Source: Paraburkholderia sp. BCC1886 (GTDB taxonomy: Bacteria; Pseudomonadota; Gammaproteobacteria; Burkholderiales; Burkholderiaceae). From it: a stretch of 64,000 nucleotides of DNA. The position numbers and the translations under genes are program-made. The notes under the pieces were generated by a model. That model was given only the letters and a program-made list of their open reading frames with translations. It made no database searches and was not told where the DNA came from. The stretch spans positions 1-64,000 of the forward strand of contig NZ_CAAJGK010000035.1 of NCBI RefSeq assembly GCF_900996245.1, read 5' to 3'. Each line of letters begins with the position of its first letter. Within the stretch, counting starts at the first letter, position 1. Of this stretch, positions 42,416-51,201 are shown piece after piece.

Positions 42416-43381
42416 ATGCCGTTGAACCCTACGATCGCGCAGGTGCTCGACATGATCGCGCGCGCAAGGCGCCCGCAGTTTCACGAACTGACGCCGCAAC
42501 AGGCGCGCGCATCGTACGAAAAAAGCGCGCCGATCCTGGAGATCGCGAGCGCGCCGATGTTCTCCGTGGAAGACCTGCAGGTGCCCACCCGCGATGGCGC
42601 GACGATTCGCGCGCGGCTGTATCAACCGGTCGAGCCGGATTGGACCGAACCGTCGGCCGCACTCGTGTATTTTCATGGCGGCGGCTATACGGTCGGCAGC
42701 GTCGATACGCACGACGCGCTGTGCCGGATGTTCGCGCGCGACGGCGAATGCGCGGTGCTGTCGGTCGATTACCGGCTCGCGCCCGAATACCGCTTTCCGA
42801 CGGCCGTCGAGGATGCGTTCGATGCGTTGCGCTGGCTTCACGGGCACGCGGCGGAATACGGCATCGACGCGGCGCGTCTCGCGGTCGGCGGAGACAGTGC
42901 GGGCGGCACGCTGGCGGCGGTCTGTGCGGTACTCGCGCGCGACGCGGGCATCGCGCTCGCGCTGCAATTGCTGATCTATCCCGGCACGGGCGGCCATCAG
43001 CAGACGGAGTCGCAGCGTCGGCTGGCTTCCGGCTATCTGCTGTCGGGCGAAACGATCCAGTGGTTCTTCGAGAACTACGTGCGCGAGGCAAACGACCGCG
43101 ACGACTGGCGTTTCGCGCCGCTCGACGGCCAGCGCGGCGCTCCCGCATTCGACGGACTCGCGCCGGCCTGGATCGCGACCGCCGAATACGATCCACTAGG
43201 CGACGAGGGCGCGGCTTACGCGCAGAAGCTGCGCGCGGCGGGCAACCGGGTCGCATTCCGATGTTATGCGGGGATGATCCACGAATTTTTCAAGATGGGC
43301 GGCTTCGTGCCCGAAGTGGCCGACGCGCATGCGGATGCCGCGGCTGCGTTGCGCGCGGCGTTTTTTGCGGCGAAGGCCTGA
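42416..43381 (+). CDS. Alpha/beta hydrolase, hormone-sensitive lipase (HSL, family IV) type
   Basis: A 321-residue esterase. The HSL oxyanion motif HGGGYTVGS and the nucleophile elbow GGDSAGG are both present, with the conserved YRLAPE between them. The acid residue is expected in AEYDPLGDEG and the catalytic His in GMIHEF. Such enzymes hydrolyse short-chain acyl esters in the cytoplasm. As the final gene of the acyl-CoA cluster it may release the acid that the CoA ligase at the front activates. AAGGA lies 13 bases before ATG 42416. Confidence 0.93.
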   Translation: MPLNPTIAQVLDMIARARRPQFHELTPQQARASYEKSAPILEIASAPMFSVEDLQVPTRDGATIRARLYQPVEPDWTEPSAALVYFHGGGYTVGSVDTHDALCRMFARDGECAVLSVDYRLAPEYRFPTAVEDAFDALRWLHGHAAEYGIDAARLAVGGDSAGGTLAAVCAVLARDAGIALALQLLIYPGTGGHQQTESQRRLASGYLLSGETIQWFFENYVREANDRDDWRFAPLDGQRGAPAFDGLAPAWIATAEYDPLGDEGAAYAQKLRAAGNRVAFRCYAGMIHEFFKMGGFVPEVADAHADAAAALRAAFFAAKA

Positions 43382-43417
43382 AACCGGACGCTTTGCTGCG
43401 CAACGTGGTTCGAGGTA

Positions 43418-44257
43418 TCAGGCCAGTTCGCGCTCGACGTTGAAAGCGAAACTCCGCTCGAAGTCGCCGGGCCGCACGATCCGGTGCGAGCCGTTGTCGT
43501 CGCTGCGTTCGGCGACGGCGACGCCGATCACCTCGCCATGCGCGACCACCCGCAGCGCAGTCGTCCCGCGCGTGCCGTAATCCGGCGTGTCGATGAACGC
43601 CGCCGACAAGGCTCGCTCGCGTTCCAGCGCAATGCCGGTGGCGGGCAACTGGTCATCGCGTGCAATACGCGGATCGCGCATCAGGTCGATTAGCGTTTCG
43701 AGCGGCGGCATCGGCTCTTTGCACAGCAGCGCGCTCAACTCGGCGCGCTTGCCGACTAGCTTCGGCCACGCCGTATCGAGCACCGCGTTCGACATGCCGT
43801 GCGTGCCCGCCGTGAGCAGCGCGGGCGCGGCCGCTGCGCGGTTGCAGTACCAGCCCAACTCGCGGCGCGTCCAGTCGCCGATCAGCAGGTTGAAGCCGTT
43901 ATAAAGATCGCCGCTTCTGGCGACATCCTGCAGATACGCCAGCGGCGTCGTGCCGGGTTTGGCGTTGGGCGTCGATGCGCCGAGCCAGTCGCTGACGAGG
44001 GTGCCGCGCGTCGGCGCATCGGCGCGCATCTCGTGCGGCGCGCGGTAGTTGGTCAGCGCGGCGAAGCGGCCGTCGCGCGACAGGCCGAGCCAGGTGCCCC
44101 CGCCGACCAGATCGCGCCCGGCCAGCACGCCGGGTGCATCGGCCCACCAGGCGATCGGCTCGGCAGTCCGGCGAAAGAATTCGTCACGATTTGCCGTGAG
44201 CGTGAACAGTGCGCCCTCGAGCGCGTCCGGCCGCCAGTCGAAGACGATCAGGCACAT
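43418..44257 (-). CDS. NRDE-family protein (TANGO2-like)
   Basis: A 279-residue protein whose N-terminus MCLIVFDW places a Cys at position 2, the family's presumed Ntn-type nucleophile after Met removal, followed by the name-giving N-R-D-E at residues 23-26. The segments WWADAPGVLAGRDLVGGGTWLGL and SNAVLDTAWPKLV are also family hallmarks. Eukaryotic TANGO2 has been tied to haem and lipid handling; bacterial function is not settled. It is convergent with the hydrolase gene and lies 94 bp downstream of ygfZ on the same strand. Confidence 0.92.
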   Translation of the reverse strand: MCLIVFDWRPDALEGALFTLTANRDEFFRRTAEPIAWWADAPGVLAGRDLVGGGTWLGLSRDGRFAALTNYRAPHEMRADAPTRGTLVSDWLGASTPNAKPGTTPLAYLQDVARSGDLYNGFNLLIGDWTRRELGWYCNRAAAAPALLTAGTHGMSNAVLDTAWPKLVGKRAELSALLCKEPMPPLETLIDLMRDPRIARDDQLPATGIALERERALSAAFIDTPDYGTRGTTALRVVAHGEVIGVAVAERSDDNGSHRIVRPGDFERSFAFNVERELA

Positions 44258-44351
44258 CGGCGAACACTCCGGGAAAGACGATGGCGGCGCACGAGGCGAG
44301 CAAAAAGCGGCGCCGTGACTGGACGCCGCCGTGGATCGACGGGCAAAAGGA

Positions 44352-45392
44352 TCAGACCTCGGTCGGCAGGCCGTAGGGCAGCGCGAGGAAGTTCAGCGCC
44401 GGACCGTCCGCTGTGCCGAGATGGACGGTACCGTCTTCCAGCGCCGCCAGCTTGATCTCGACCAGCATGTCGACGCCGCCTTCCTGCGCGGATGCGGCAT
44501 TCACCACCATTCCGCAAGGCTGGCCCGGATCGGCCGAGTGGAACAGTTCCGCGCCGGCCTTGACCGTGTCCAGATCGCCGGCGACGTTGGCGAGCGAGGT
44601 GCGCCGCTTGATCGTGCCGCGATACTGGCTGCGCGCGACGATTTCCTGACCGGGGTAGCAGCCTTTGCGGAAGTTCACGCCGCCGAGCACGTCGAAGTTG
44701 ATCATTTGCGGCACGAACTGTTCGACCACCGGCTGCGTGATGCGCGGTTCGCCCGCGCGGATGTCGAGCCAGTCCCACACGGCCGGCGAGACGCGGGTCA
44801 GCGCGGCGTCGAGCGTGGGCAGATGCGCGTCGATCTGCGCCCTGGCGCCGATCCACAGATACCGCAGGCGCCCGAGCGCGTCGGGCACGCGGATCAGCGA
44901 ACCCGCGTCGCCGTCGACCTGACCGTGCACGCCATCGGGCAATGCGTCGAACACGCCCGAGAGCGCTTGCCGCACGTCACCGGCGAGGCCGATCACGGTC
45001 AGTTCGTCGCTGGCGTCCGCGAGTTTCGCCTTGGCGCGCAGCACGAACATGGATAGCCGTTTTTGCACCGCGGCCTGCACGTCTTTCGACACCAGCAGGC
45101 GAATCGTCTCGCCGGTGCGCCACGTCAGGAACGATGCCAGCAGACGGCCCTTGGCCGTGCAATAGCCGGCGAGGCGCGCAGTGGCGGCGTCGAGATGCTG
45201 GGTGTCGTTGGTGAGCTGGCCGTGCAGGAAACTGGCCGCGTCGTCGCCGGTGGCGTCGATCACGCCGAATTGCGTGAGCGTCGAGAAAGCGCCGTGTTCG
45301 AGCGCGGCGGCGAATTCAGCAGCAGCGGGACGAGGCAGGACGGGAAGGGCCGATGAGGCTGTGCCTGGCGCGGTAGCGAGCGGTGTGTTCAT
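44352..45392 (-). CDS. ygfZ: Folate-binding protein YgfZ (iron-sulphur cluster maintenance)
   Basis: A 346-residue GcvT-like protein. The diagnostic motif KGCYPGQE lies at residues 243-250 with the functional Cys245. Folate-binding surfaces resemble the T-protein of glycine cleavage. YgfZ uses tetrahydrofolate to support maturation or repair of certain Fe-S enzymes, including the tRNA thiomethylase MiaB. It is divergent from mltG, as in many beta- and gamma-proteobacteria where ygfZ lies next to yceG/mltG and tmk. The N-terminal 20 residues are Ala/Pro-rich and probably disordered. Confidence 0.95.
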   Translation of the reverse strand: MNTPLATAPGTASSALPVLPRPAAAEFAAALEHGAFSTLTQFGVIDATGDDAASFLHGQLTNDTQHLDAATARLAGYCTAKGRLLASFLTWRTGETIRLLVSKDVQAAVQKRLSMFVLRAKAKLADASDELTVIGLAGDVRQALSGVFDALPDGVHGQVDGDAGSLIRVPDALGRLRYLWIGARAQIDAHLPTLDAALTRVSPAVWDWLDIRAGEPRITQPVVEQFVPQMINFDVLGGVNFRKGCYPGQEIVARSQYRGTIKRRTSLANVAGDLDTVKAGAELFHSADPGQPCGMVVNAASAQEGGVDMLVEIKLAALEDGTVHLGTADGPALNFLALPYGLPTEV

Positions 45393-45470
45393 GGATTTCC
45401 GGAACAGTCAATTCTGACTTTGGCTGAGGCAAACAAGTATTATATGCAGTCACACTCAGCCACGTTCCGC

Positions 45471-46481
45471 ATGTCCCTGTTCACGAAATGTTTCATCGCC
45501 GGCTCGGTTGCCGTGGCCATCGCCGCGGCGGGGGTCGCCGGCGGTTACTACTGGGCCCGCAGCCCGCTCGTTCTGTCTCCCGCGCAACTCGACGTGACGG
45601 TCAAGCCGCATAGCAGCCTGCGTAGCGTCACGCTGCAACTGAATCGCGGCGGCGTGCCGGTCGAGCCCGAACTGTTCATCGTCATGACACGGCTGCTGGG
45701 GCTGCAAAGCGATCTGAAATCGGGCAACTACGAGTTCAAGTCGGGCGTCACGCCCTACGAAGTGCTGCAGAAAATCGCTCGCGGCGACGTCAACGAATAC
45801 GTCGCCACCATCATCGAAGGCTGGACGTTCAAGCGCATGCGCGCCGAACTCGACGCGAACCCGGCGCTCACGCACGACACCGCCGGCATGAGCGACGCCG
45901 ATCTGATGAACGCGATCAACGCGCCGGAAGCGACCCTTGGCAACGGCGAAGGGCTGTTTTTCCCCGATACGTATCTGTTCGACAAGAACACCAGCGACCT
46001 CGACGTGTACCGCCGCGCGTACCGGTTGATGCGCCTGCGGCTCGACGAGGCGTGGGTCGCGCGCGCACCGAACCTGCCGTACAGGACGCCGTACGACGCG
46101 CTGACCATGGCGTCCATCATCGAAAAGGAAACCGGCAAGAAGTCCGACCGGCCGATGGTGGCGGCGGTCTTCGCGAACCGTCTGCGAGTGGGGATGCCGC
46201 TGCAGACCGACCCGACCGTGATCTATGGAATGGGTGAGAGTTACGCCGGCCACATCCGCAAAAAAGACCTGCAAACCGACACTCCCTACAATACCTACAC
46301 CCGCATGGGCCTGCCGCCGACGCCCATCTCGCTGCCCGGCGTCGCGTCGCTGCAGGCCGCGATGAACCCGGCGCAAAGCACCGCGTTGTACTTCGTCTCG
46401 CGCGGCGACGGCAGCAGTATCTTTTCTGACACCCTCGGCGATCACAACAAGGCCGTGGACAAATACATTCGAGGGCAATGA
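45471..46481 (+). CDS. mltG: Endolytic murein transglycosylase MltG (YceG-like)
   Basis: A 336-residue inner-membrane protein with one N-terminal helix (residues 7-28) and a periplasmic LysM-like then YceG domain. The catalytic Glu lies in the EKET motif at 218-221 within [12 protein letters not shown], and TDPTVIYG and [10 protein letters not shown] are conserved. MltG cleaves nascent glycan strands and sets their length. ATG 45471 begins right before the membrane helix; ATG 45444 or TTG 45420 would add 9 or 17 residues, and none has a clear ribosome binding site. Its stop TGA overlaps the tmk start region, so the two genes are translationally coupled. Confidence 0.94.
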   Translation: MSLFTKCFIAGSVAVAIAAAGVAGGYYWARSPLVLSPAQLDVTVKPHSSLRSVTLQLNRGGVPVEPELFIVMTRLLGLQSDLKSGNYEFKSGVTPYEVLQKIARGDVNEYVATIIEGWTFKRMRAELDANPALTHDTAGMSDADLMNAINAPEATLGNGEGLFFPDTYLFDKNTSDLDVYRRAYRLMRLRLDEAWVARAPNLPYRTPYDALTMASIIEKETGKKSDRPMVAAVFANRLRVGMPLQTDPTVIYGMGESYAGHIRKKDLQTDTPYNTYTRMGLPPTPISLPGVASLQAAMNPAQSTALYFVSRGDGSSIFSDTLGDHNKAVDKYIRGQ

Positions 46482-47101
46482 TGGTGCGGGGCAAATTCAT
46501 CACATTCGAGGGCATCGACGGGGCGGGCAAGACGACGCACCTCGACTGGTTCCGTGCCCGCCTGGAAGAGAAAGTGGCGCGCGCGGGCCATGCCGTCGTC
46601 ATCACGCGTGAACCGGGCGGCACGCCGCTCGGCGAGCAGATTCGCGAAATCGTTCTGCATCAGAAAATGGACCTGGAAACCGAGGCGTTGCTAATGTTCG
46701 CGCTGCGCCGGCAACATCTGGCCGACGTGATCGAACCGGCGCTGGCGCGCGGCGACTGGGTGCTCTCGGACCGCTTCACCGACGCCACCTTTGCCTATCA
46801 GGGCGGCGGCCGCGGCTTGCCGCGCGACAAGCTCGAAACGCTGGAGCGCTGGGTGCAGGGCGGGTTTCAGCCGGATCTGACGGTGCTGTTCGATTTGCCG
46901 CCCGATATCGCCGAAGAACGGCGCAGCGCAGCGCGCGATCCCGACCGCTTCGAGAGCGAAACGACGGCGTTTTTCAACCGCACGCGGGCGGAATATCTGC
47001 GCCGTGCGGAGGAAGCGCCGTACCGTTTCGCTATCATTGACTCTTCGCAGACCATCGCGCGAATTCAGAAAAAACTTGAAGAGTTGGTCGCAGGCCTATG
47101 A
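46481..47101 (+). CDS. tmk: Thymidylate kinase
   Basis: A 206-residue kinase converting dTMP to dTDP. The P-loop [10 protein letters not shown] lies at about residues 11-20, the DRF motif in [19 protein letters not shown], and the LID region around DPDRFE. ATG 46481 is chosen over the adjacent ATG 46478: GAGGG at 46471-46475 is then five bases upstream and the family normally begins M-x-R-G-K. Both overlap the mltG stop. It is followed by holB after 97 bp; mltG-tmk-holB is a conserved order. Confidence 0.96.
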   Translation: MVRGKFITFEGIDGAGKTTHLDWFRARLEEKVARAGHAVVITREPGGTPLGEQIREIVLHQKMDLETEALLMFALRRQHLADVIEPALARGDWVLSDRFTDATFAYQGGGRGLPRDKLETLERWVQGGFQPDLTVLFDLPPDIAEERRSAARDPDRFESETTAFFNRTRAEYLRRAEEAPYRFAIIDSSQTIARIQKKLEELVAGL

Positions 47102-47198
47102 TTTTTAGACATTAATACCGCGTCGAGCCGAGAGCGCTCCAAGTTAAAGCAATGTCTCGCGTAATGCTTATAACCAGCTGATTTAAAAAAGAAACCCG

Positions 47199-48233
47199 AT
47201 GATTTATTCGTGGCAAGCCGATGACTGGAACCGCCTGCAGCAATTGCGTGGCCACTGGCCGCATGCCTTGCTGCTGCATGGCCAGGCAGGCATCGGCAAG
47301 CTGCGCTTCGCGCAGCATCTCGCCCAAGGTCTGCTCTGCGAGGCGCAGCAGCCAAATGGCGAGCCCTGTAGCGCGTGTGTCGCGTGCAACTGGTTCACGC
47401 AAGGCAATCATCCCGACTACCGGATCGTCGTGCCCGAGGCGCTCGCCGCCGAAGCGGGCATCGGCAACGCGGCCGAGGAAAAAGCCGACAAAGGCGACGG
47501 TGACGAAGGCAAGAAAACCCGCGCTCCGAGCAAGGAAATCAAGATCGAACAGGTGCGCGGCCTGCTCGACTTCGTCGGCGTGGGCTCGCATCGCGGCGGC
47601 GCGCGCGTCGTCGTGCTGGCGCCGGCCGAGGCCCTGAATGTCGCGGCCGCCAACGCGCTCCTCAAGACGCTCGAAGAACCGCCCGCCGGCGTCGTGTTCC
47701 TGATGGTGTCGGCGCGCATCGACCGCTTGTTGCCCACCATCATCAGCCGTTGCCGCCAATGGCCGATGACCTTGCCCGCGCCGGCCGCCGCGACCGAATG
47801 GCTGACGGCCCAAGGCGTGGCGCAAGCGCCCGCGCTGCTCGCCGAAGCCGGCGGCGCCCCGCTCGCGGCGCTGGCGCTCGCCAGCGACGAGAACCGCACG
47901 TTGCGCGACTGGACGCTCAAGCAACTGGCCGCCGGTCCCGAGTGCGACGCCTTTGCGTGCGGCGAGGCGCTGCAGAAGCTGCCGGTGCCGCTGGTGCTCG
48001 GCTGGTTGCAGCGCTGGATGTACGACCTGCTCGCACAGCGTACGGCGGGCGCACCGCGCTATTTCCCGCAGGCGTCGGTCGCGCTGACCCGTTGCGCCGC
48101 GCAGGCCGATGCCAATGCGTTCGCCCGCTTCATCCGCACCGTGACGCGTCAGCGTGCGGTGGAAAATCATCCGCTGAACGCGCGGCTGGTGTTCGAGGAA
48201 CTGTTTATCGGTTACCGCGAACTGTTCGCGTGA
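47199..48233 (+). CDS. holB: DNA polymerase III delta-prime subunit
   Basis: A 344-residue clamp-loader subunit. It has the AAA+ fold with a degenerate nucleotide loop GQAGIGKLRFA, a zinc module with CEAQ...CSACVAC, and the SRC motif in TIISRCRQWPM needed to stimulate neighbouring subunits. A basic, low-complexity insert (about residues 85-110) lies between the zinc module and the Walker B-like region. Delta-prime acts as the stator of the clamp loader in the replisome. It follows tmk and precedes tatD with a GNAT gene between, an arrangement close to tmk-holB-tatD elsewhere. Confidence 0.95.
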   Translation: MIYSWQADDWNRLQQLRGHWPHALLLHGQAGIGKLRFAQHLAQGLLCEAQQPNGEPCSACVACNWFTQGNHPDYRIVVPEALAAEAGIGNAAEEKADKGDGDEGKKTRAPSKEIKIEQVRGLLDFVGVGSHRGGARVVVLAPAEALNVAAANALLKTLEEPPAGVVFLMVSARIDRLLPTIISRCRQWPMTLPAPAAATEWLTAQGVAQAPALLAEAGGAPLAALALASDENRTLRDWTLKQLAAGPECDAFACGEALQKLPVPLVLGWLQRWMYDLLAQRTAGAPRYFPQASVALTRCAAQADANAFARFIRTVTRQRAVENHPLNARLVFEELFIGYRELFA

Positions 48234-48338
48234 GCCTGTCCGGGCCGGGCGGGTAAAGCGCGGCGCGCCGCCGGTGCCGCCGGATCAGCCTGAATTCCCG
48301 CCCGCCCATTCGTTTTCCCTTCTTCTCTTCATACCGCC

Positions 48339-48851
48339 ATGAGTCTTGTCTACCGCGATGCCACGCTCGACGATCTGCCCGCCATCGTCGCTATCTACAA
48401 CTCGACTGTGCCGTCGCGGCAGGTGACCGCCGACCTCGAGCCGGTCACGGTCGAAAGCCGCCTTGCGTGGTACCACGCGCACGACCCGCAGAAGCGGCCG
48501 CTGTGGGTGGTGGAAGACCCGCAGCAGCCGGGCCGGGTGATCGCGTGGCTGAGCTTTTCGGATTTTTACGGTCGTCCGGCTTATTTGCGCACGGCCGAAG
48601 TCAGCATCTATCTGGACGAAAGCGCGCGCGGCAAGGGCCTCGGCAAGCAGTTGCTGGCCGCCTCGCTCGACACGGCGCCGGCGCTCGGCATCGATACGGT
48701 GCTGGGTTTTATCTTCGGCCACAATGACGCGAGCCTGCGCCTGTTCCGCGGCTTCGGTTTCGATACGTGGGGGTCGCTGCCGCGCGTGGCCGTGCTCGAC
48801 GGCGTGGAGCGCGATCTGGTGATTCTCGGCAAACGGCTCGATCCGGCCTGA
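48339..48851 (+). CDS. GNAT N-acetyltransferase (phosphinothricin acetyltransferase-like)
   Basis: A 170-residue acetyltransferase. YRDATLDDLPAIVAIYNSTVP is the typical start of the PAT/Bar-like subgroup, and the acetyl-CoA-binding motif A is VSIYLDESARGKGLGKQLL with the R/Q-x-x-G-x-G/A loop. The late part HNDASLRLFRGFGFDTWG is also standard. Members acetylate the amino group of methionine sulfone, phosphinothricin or similar amino acids in the cytoplasm. It interrupts the usual holB-tatD neighbourhood, suggesting local insertion in this lineage. The true substrate is not evident. Confidence 0.92.
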   Translation: MSLVYRDATLDDLPAIVAIYNSTVPSRQVTADLEPVTVESRLAWYHAHDPQKRPLWVVEDPQQPGRVIAWLSFSDFYGRPAYLRTAEVSIYLDESARGKGLGKQLLAASLDTAPALGIDTVLGFIFGHNDASLRLFRGFGFDTWGSLPRVAVLDGVERDLVILGKRLDPA

Positions 48852-48904
48852 ATCTGCCCTCGGCGCTCCGCTCATCCTCAGGCCATTAACCCGCAGGACT
48901 CACC

Positions 48905-49696
48905 ATGTTTGTCGACTCGCACTGCCATATCAACTTCGAAGGATTCGCCGACCGCCTGCCGCAGGTGCTCGAAAACATGCGCAGCCTGTCGGTCACGCAT
49001 GCGCTGTGCGTATCGGTCGATCTGGAGACGCTGCCGTCCGTGCTGAAAATCGCCAGCGAGCACGAGAATATTTACGCGTCGGTCGGCGTGCATCCGGATC
49101 ACGAGGATATGCGCGAGCCGAGCCTCGCCGAGCTGGTCGACTTGGCCCAACACCCGAAGGTCGTCGCCATCGGCGAAACCGGCCTTGACTACTACCGTCT
49201 GGAAGGCCGCACGATCGCCGATATGGAGTGGCAGCGCGAGCGCTTTCGCACCCACATTCGCGCGGCGCATGCCACGTCGAAGCCGCTGATCATCCACACG
49301 CGCTCGTCGTCGGAAGACACGCTGCGCATCATGGCCGAGGAGCGCGCGAGCGAGCCGGGCGGCGTCATGCACTGTTTCACCGAGCCGTGGGCGATCGCCG
49401 AACAGGCGCTCGCGCAGAATTTCTATATTTCGCTGTCGGGCATCGTGACGTTCAAGAGCGCGACGGACGTGCAGGACGTTGCTCGCCGCATGCCGCTGGA
49501 CCGTTTGCTGATCGAAACCGACTCGCCGTATCTCGCGCCGGTACCGTATCGCGGCAAGCCTAATGAACCTGCGTACGTAAGTTATGTCGGACGCTTCATC
49601 GCGCAGCAACGCGAGATGCCGGACACGGCGCTGGCCGCGGCGACCACCGCCAACTTCTTCCGGCTTTTCAAGATTCCCGCGCCCGTTGGCGTGTGA
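48905..49696 (+). CDS. TatD-family metal-dependent hydrolase (YcfH-like DNase)
   Basis: A 263-residue TIM-barrel nuclease. The metal ligands His6-x-His8 are in FVDSHCHIN, the central Glu in AIGETGLDYYR, then IHTRSS, MHCFTEP, and the final Asp in LIETDSPYLAP. Family members are Mg2+/Mn2+ 3-prime-5-prime exonucleases or D-aminoacyl-tRNA deacylase-like enzymes. It closes the mltG-tmk-holB neighbourhood, where this yabD/ycfH gene is usually found. AGGAC precedes ATG 48905. Confidence 0.95.
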   Translation: MFVDSHCHINFEGFADRLPQVLENMRSLSVTHALCVSVDLETLPSVLKIASEHENIYASVGVHPDHEDMREPSLAELVDLAQHPKVVAIGETGLDYYRLEGRTIADMEWQRERFRTHIRAAHATSKPLIIHTRSSSEDTLRIMAEERASEPGGVMHCFTEPWAIAEQALAQNFYISLSGIVTFKSATDVQDVARRMPLDRLLIETDSPYLAPVPYRGKPNEPAYVSYVGRFIAQQREMPDTALAAATTANFFRLFKIPAPVGV

Positions 49697-49701
49697 ATCG
49701 A

Positions 49702-49741
49702 TAAAATTTTAGAAATATCAAATGGATAGGAAATTTTCCTA
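49702..49741. promoter_or_regulatory. AT-rich leader with two palindromes before the ankyrin gene
   Basis: TAAAATTTTA (49702-49711) and TAGGAAA-T-TTTCCTA (49727-49741) are perfect dyads in a 54-bp AT-rich gap inside a GC-rich region. The second lies 10 bases before the start codon and includes the only purine-rich ribosome binding sequence, AGGAAA, so its hairpin could limit translation. No regulator is identified. Confidence 0.5.
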
Positions 49742-49750
49742 AAGTAAAAT

Positions 49751-50464
49751 ATGACGAATAATTCGATGTCGATGGGAACGCTTCAACAGCAAGTTCGCCG
49801 CAGCGCGTCGCGGCTGTCGCTGACGGTCGCGCTGGTCTGCGCGGCGCTGACCTCGCTTCTGTCGGTATCGGCGCATGCCGCGCCCATCGACTCGCTGATC
49901 AAATCGGTGAAGTTCGACGACGTCGACGGCGTCAACAAGCTGCTAGGCCGCGGGCTGGACCCGAACAGCGTCGACGACCAGGGCATTCCGCTGCTGGTTC
50001 TGGCCGCACGCGAGAAGTCCGACAAGGTGGGCGCCGTACTGGCCGCCAACCCCAAAACCAACATCGAGATTCAGGACAAGGCCGGCGAAAACGCAATGAT
50101 GATGGCCGCGCTGAACGGCGACGCCGACTTCGTCAACCTGCTGATCGCGAAAGACGCGGAGGTGAACAAGAAGGGCTGGGCGCCGCTGCACTACGCCGCC
50201 GCGAACGGTCACGATGACATCGTGAAAATTCTGCTGGACCATTCGGCCTACGTCGACGCCGGTTCGCCGAACGGCACCACCCCGCTGATGATGGCGGCGC
50301 GCGGCGGTCATGTTTCGACGGTCAAACTGCTGCTCGACAACGGCGCGGACCTCACGGTGAAGAACCAGATCGGCCTGACCGCGCTCGATTTCGCGAAGAC
50401 CTATAAGGAGCCGGACGTGGTCGAAGGCCTGACCGCGCGGTTGCAGCAGATGCAGCAGAAATAA
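49751..50464 (+). CDS. Exported ankyrin-repeat protein
   Basis: A 237-residue protein with a long signal peptide (residues 1-41, SLTVALVCAALTSLLSVSAHAA) and four to five ankyrin repeats from about 55 onward. Clear units include GIPLLVLAAREKSDKVGAVL, GENAMMMAALNGDADFVNLL, GWAPLHYAAANGHDDIVKIL and GTTPLMMAARGGHVSTVKLL. It probably acts as a periplasmic protein-binding scaffold. Catalase-linked AnkB proteins have a similar layout, but no catalase gene is near. The leader is unusually AT-rich with two palindromes. A GC-rich hairpin follows the gene. Confidence 0.88.
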   Translation: MTNNSMSMGTLQQQVRRSASRLSLTVALVCAALTSLLSVSAHAAPIDSLIKSVKFDDVDGVNKLLGRGLDPNSVDDQGIPLLVLAAREKSDKVGAVLAANPKTNIEIQDKAGENAMMMAALNGDADFVNLLIAKDAEVNKKGWAPLHYAAANGHDDIVKILLDHSAYVDAGSPNGTTPLMMAARGGHVSTVKLLLDNGADLTVKNQIGLTALDFAKTYKEPDVVEGLTARLQQMQQK

Positions 50465-50559
50465 AGGCTTGAGCCGTTCTGCTCGACACGTCGTTTTTGC
50501 CGAAGATCGCGGTGGCAGGCCTGCTGCCGCTTCGCAAAACAGTGCAGAATGGCGACTTG

Positions 50560-50582
50560 GCGCGCCCTAATAGGCGCGCTTT
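50560..50582 (+). terminator. Weak terminator-like hairpin after the ankyrin gene
   Basis: GCGCGCC (50560-50566), loop CTAATA, GGCGCGC (50573-50579), then TTT. The stem is strong but the T-run is only three to four bases. Confidence 0.45.
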
Positions 50583-50631
50583 CCGGATGCGGCGCGAGAC
50601 CGCCCGATAAACGACCCTGAAAAGGAACACC

Positions 50632-50988
50632 ATGCTGCGGGTTTTGATTTTCGCCAGCGCGCTTGCCGTCCCGCTATCGGCCGCCGCGTTTACGGGAGGC
50701 GACCTCAACAAGCTGTGCACCAAAACCGACGTGGCCTCGCGTAGCGCGTGCGCCGCGTATATCGAAGGCGCCGCCGACGGCATTTTCAACACCATCGACG
50801 CGATCGGCGGAACTACCGGGCCGCGCGTCGGCCAGTACTACTGTCTGCCGCAGGACGCACGCTCGGCGCAACTCACCGACGCGGTGCGCAAGTACATCGC
50901 CGAAAATCCGAACGCTGTTGGCTATAACGCCAGCACGGCCATTTCGCTGGGACTGGGCAAGGCTTTTCCTTGCAAAAGCGGCAGCTGA
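50632..50988 (+). CDS. Rap1a/Tai-type immunity-like exported protein
   Basis: A 118-residue secreted protein: signal peptide 1-19 (MLRVLIFASALAVPLSAAA), then GGDLNKLCTK, ACAAYIEGAADG, a central YYCLPQDARSAQ and the final FPCKSG. Four cysteines with the YI-x-G-x-x-DG pattern and the C-x-P motif match the Rap1a/Tai fold, first known as periplasmic immunity proteins against type VI amidase effectors. No effector or secretion gene is in the window, so this copy may be an orphan immunity gene or a housekeeping member of the fold. AAAGGAACACC precedes the start. Confidence 0.78.
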   Translation: MLRVLIFASALAVPLSAAAFTGGDLNKLCTKTDVASRSACAAYIEGAADGIFNTIDAIGGTTGPRVGQYYCLPQDARSAQLTDAVRKYIAENPNAVGYNASTAISLGLGKAFPCKSGS

Positions 50989-51017
50989 ACGCCGGAGCAG
51001 CGCCCCCGGGGTGTGAT

Positions 51018-51077
51018 GTGAAGCGCGTCGTGAAGGTTGCCGTGAAGGTTGCCTTGAAGCGCGTCTTGAAGCCGCTT
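51018..51077. repeat. Five-unit 12-bp minisatellite, open as a 20-codon basic peptide
   Basis: Units: GTGAAGCGCGTC, GTGAAGGTTGCC, GTGAAGGTTGCC, TTGAAGCGCGTC, TTGAAGCCGCTT. They run without gaps and are followed directly by TGA at 51078. Read from the first GTG they spell an alternating Lys/Arg and Val/Ala/Leu peptide of 20 residues. No ribosome binding site sits at a normal distance, so coding is doubtful. The tract lies in the leader of the MscS gene. Confidence 0.7.
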
Positions 51078-51201
51078 TGAATCTCATGTGAAGCCGGTCC
51101 GACACCGGCGCGGAGGAGGTCGATCCGCGCCGGTGGGCTATTGCCGCCCAGCAGGTCAAGCGGTCCAGTCCATCCCGCCATTCTGGAGGAGCTCGCCCGA
51201 C

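Noticed and set aside
51018..51077. CRISPR-like array
   Set aside because: Units are contiguous 12-mers without spacers and no cas gene is present; it is a minisatellite.
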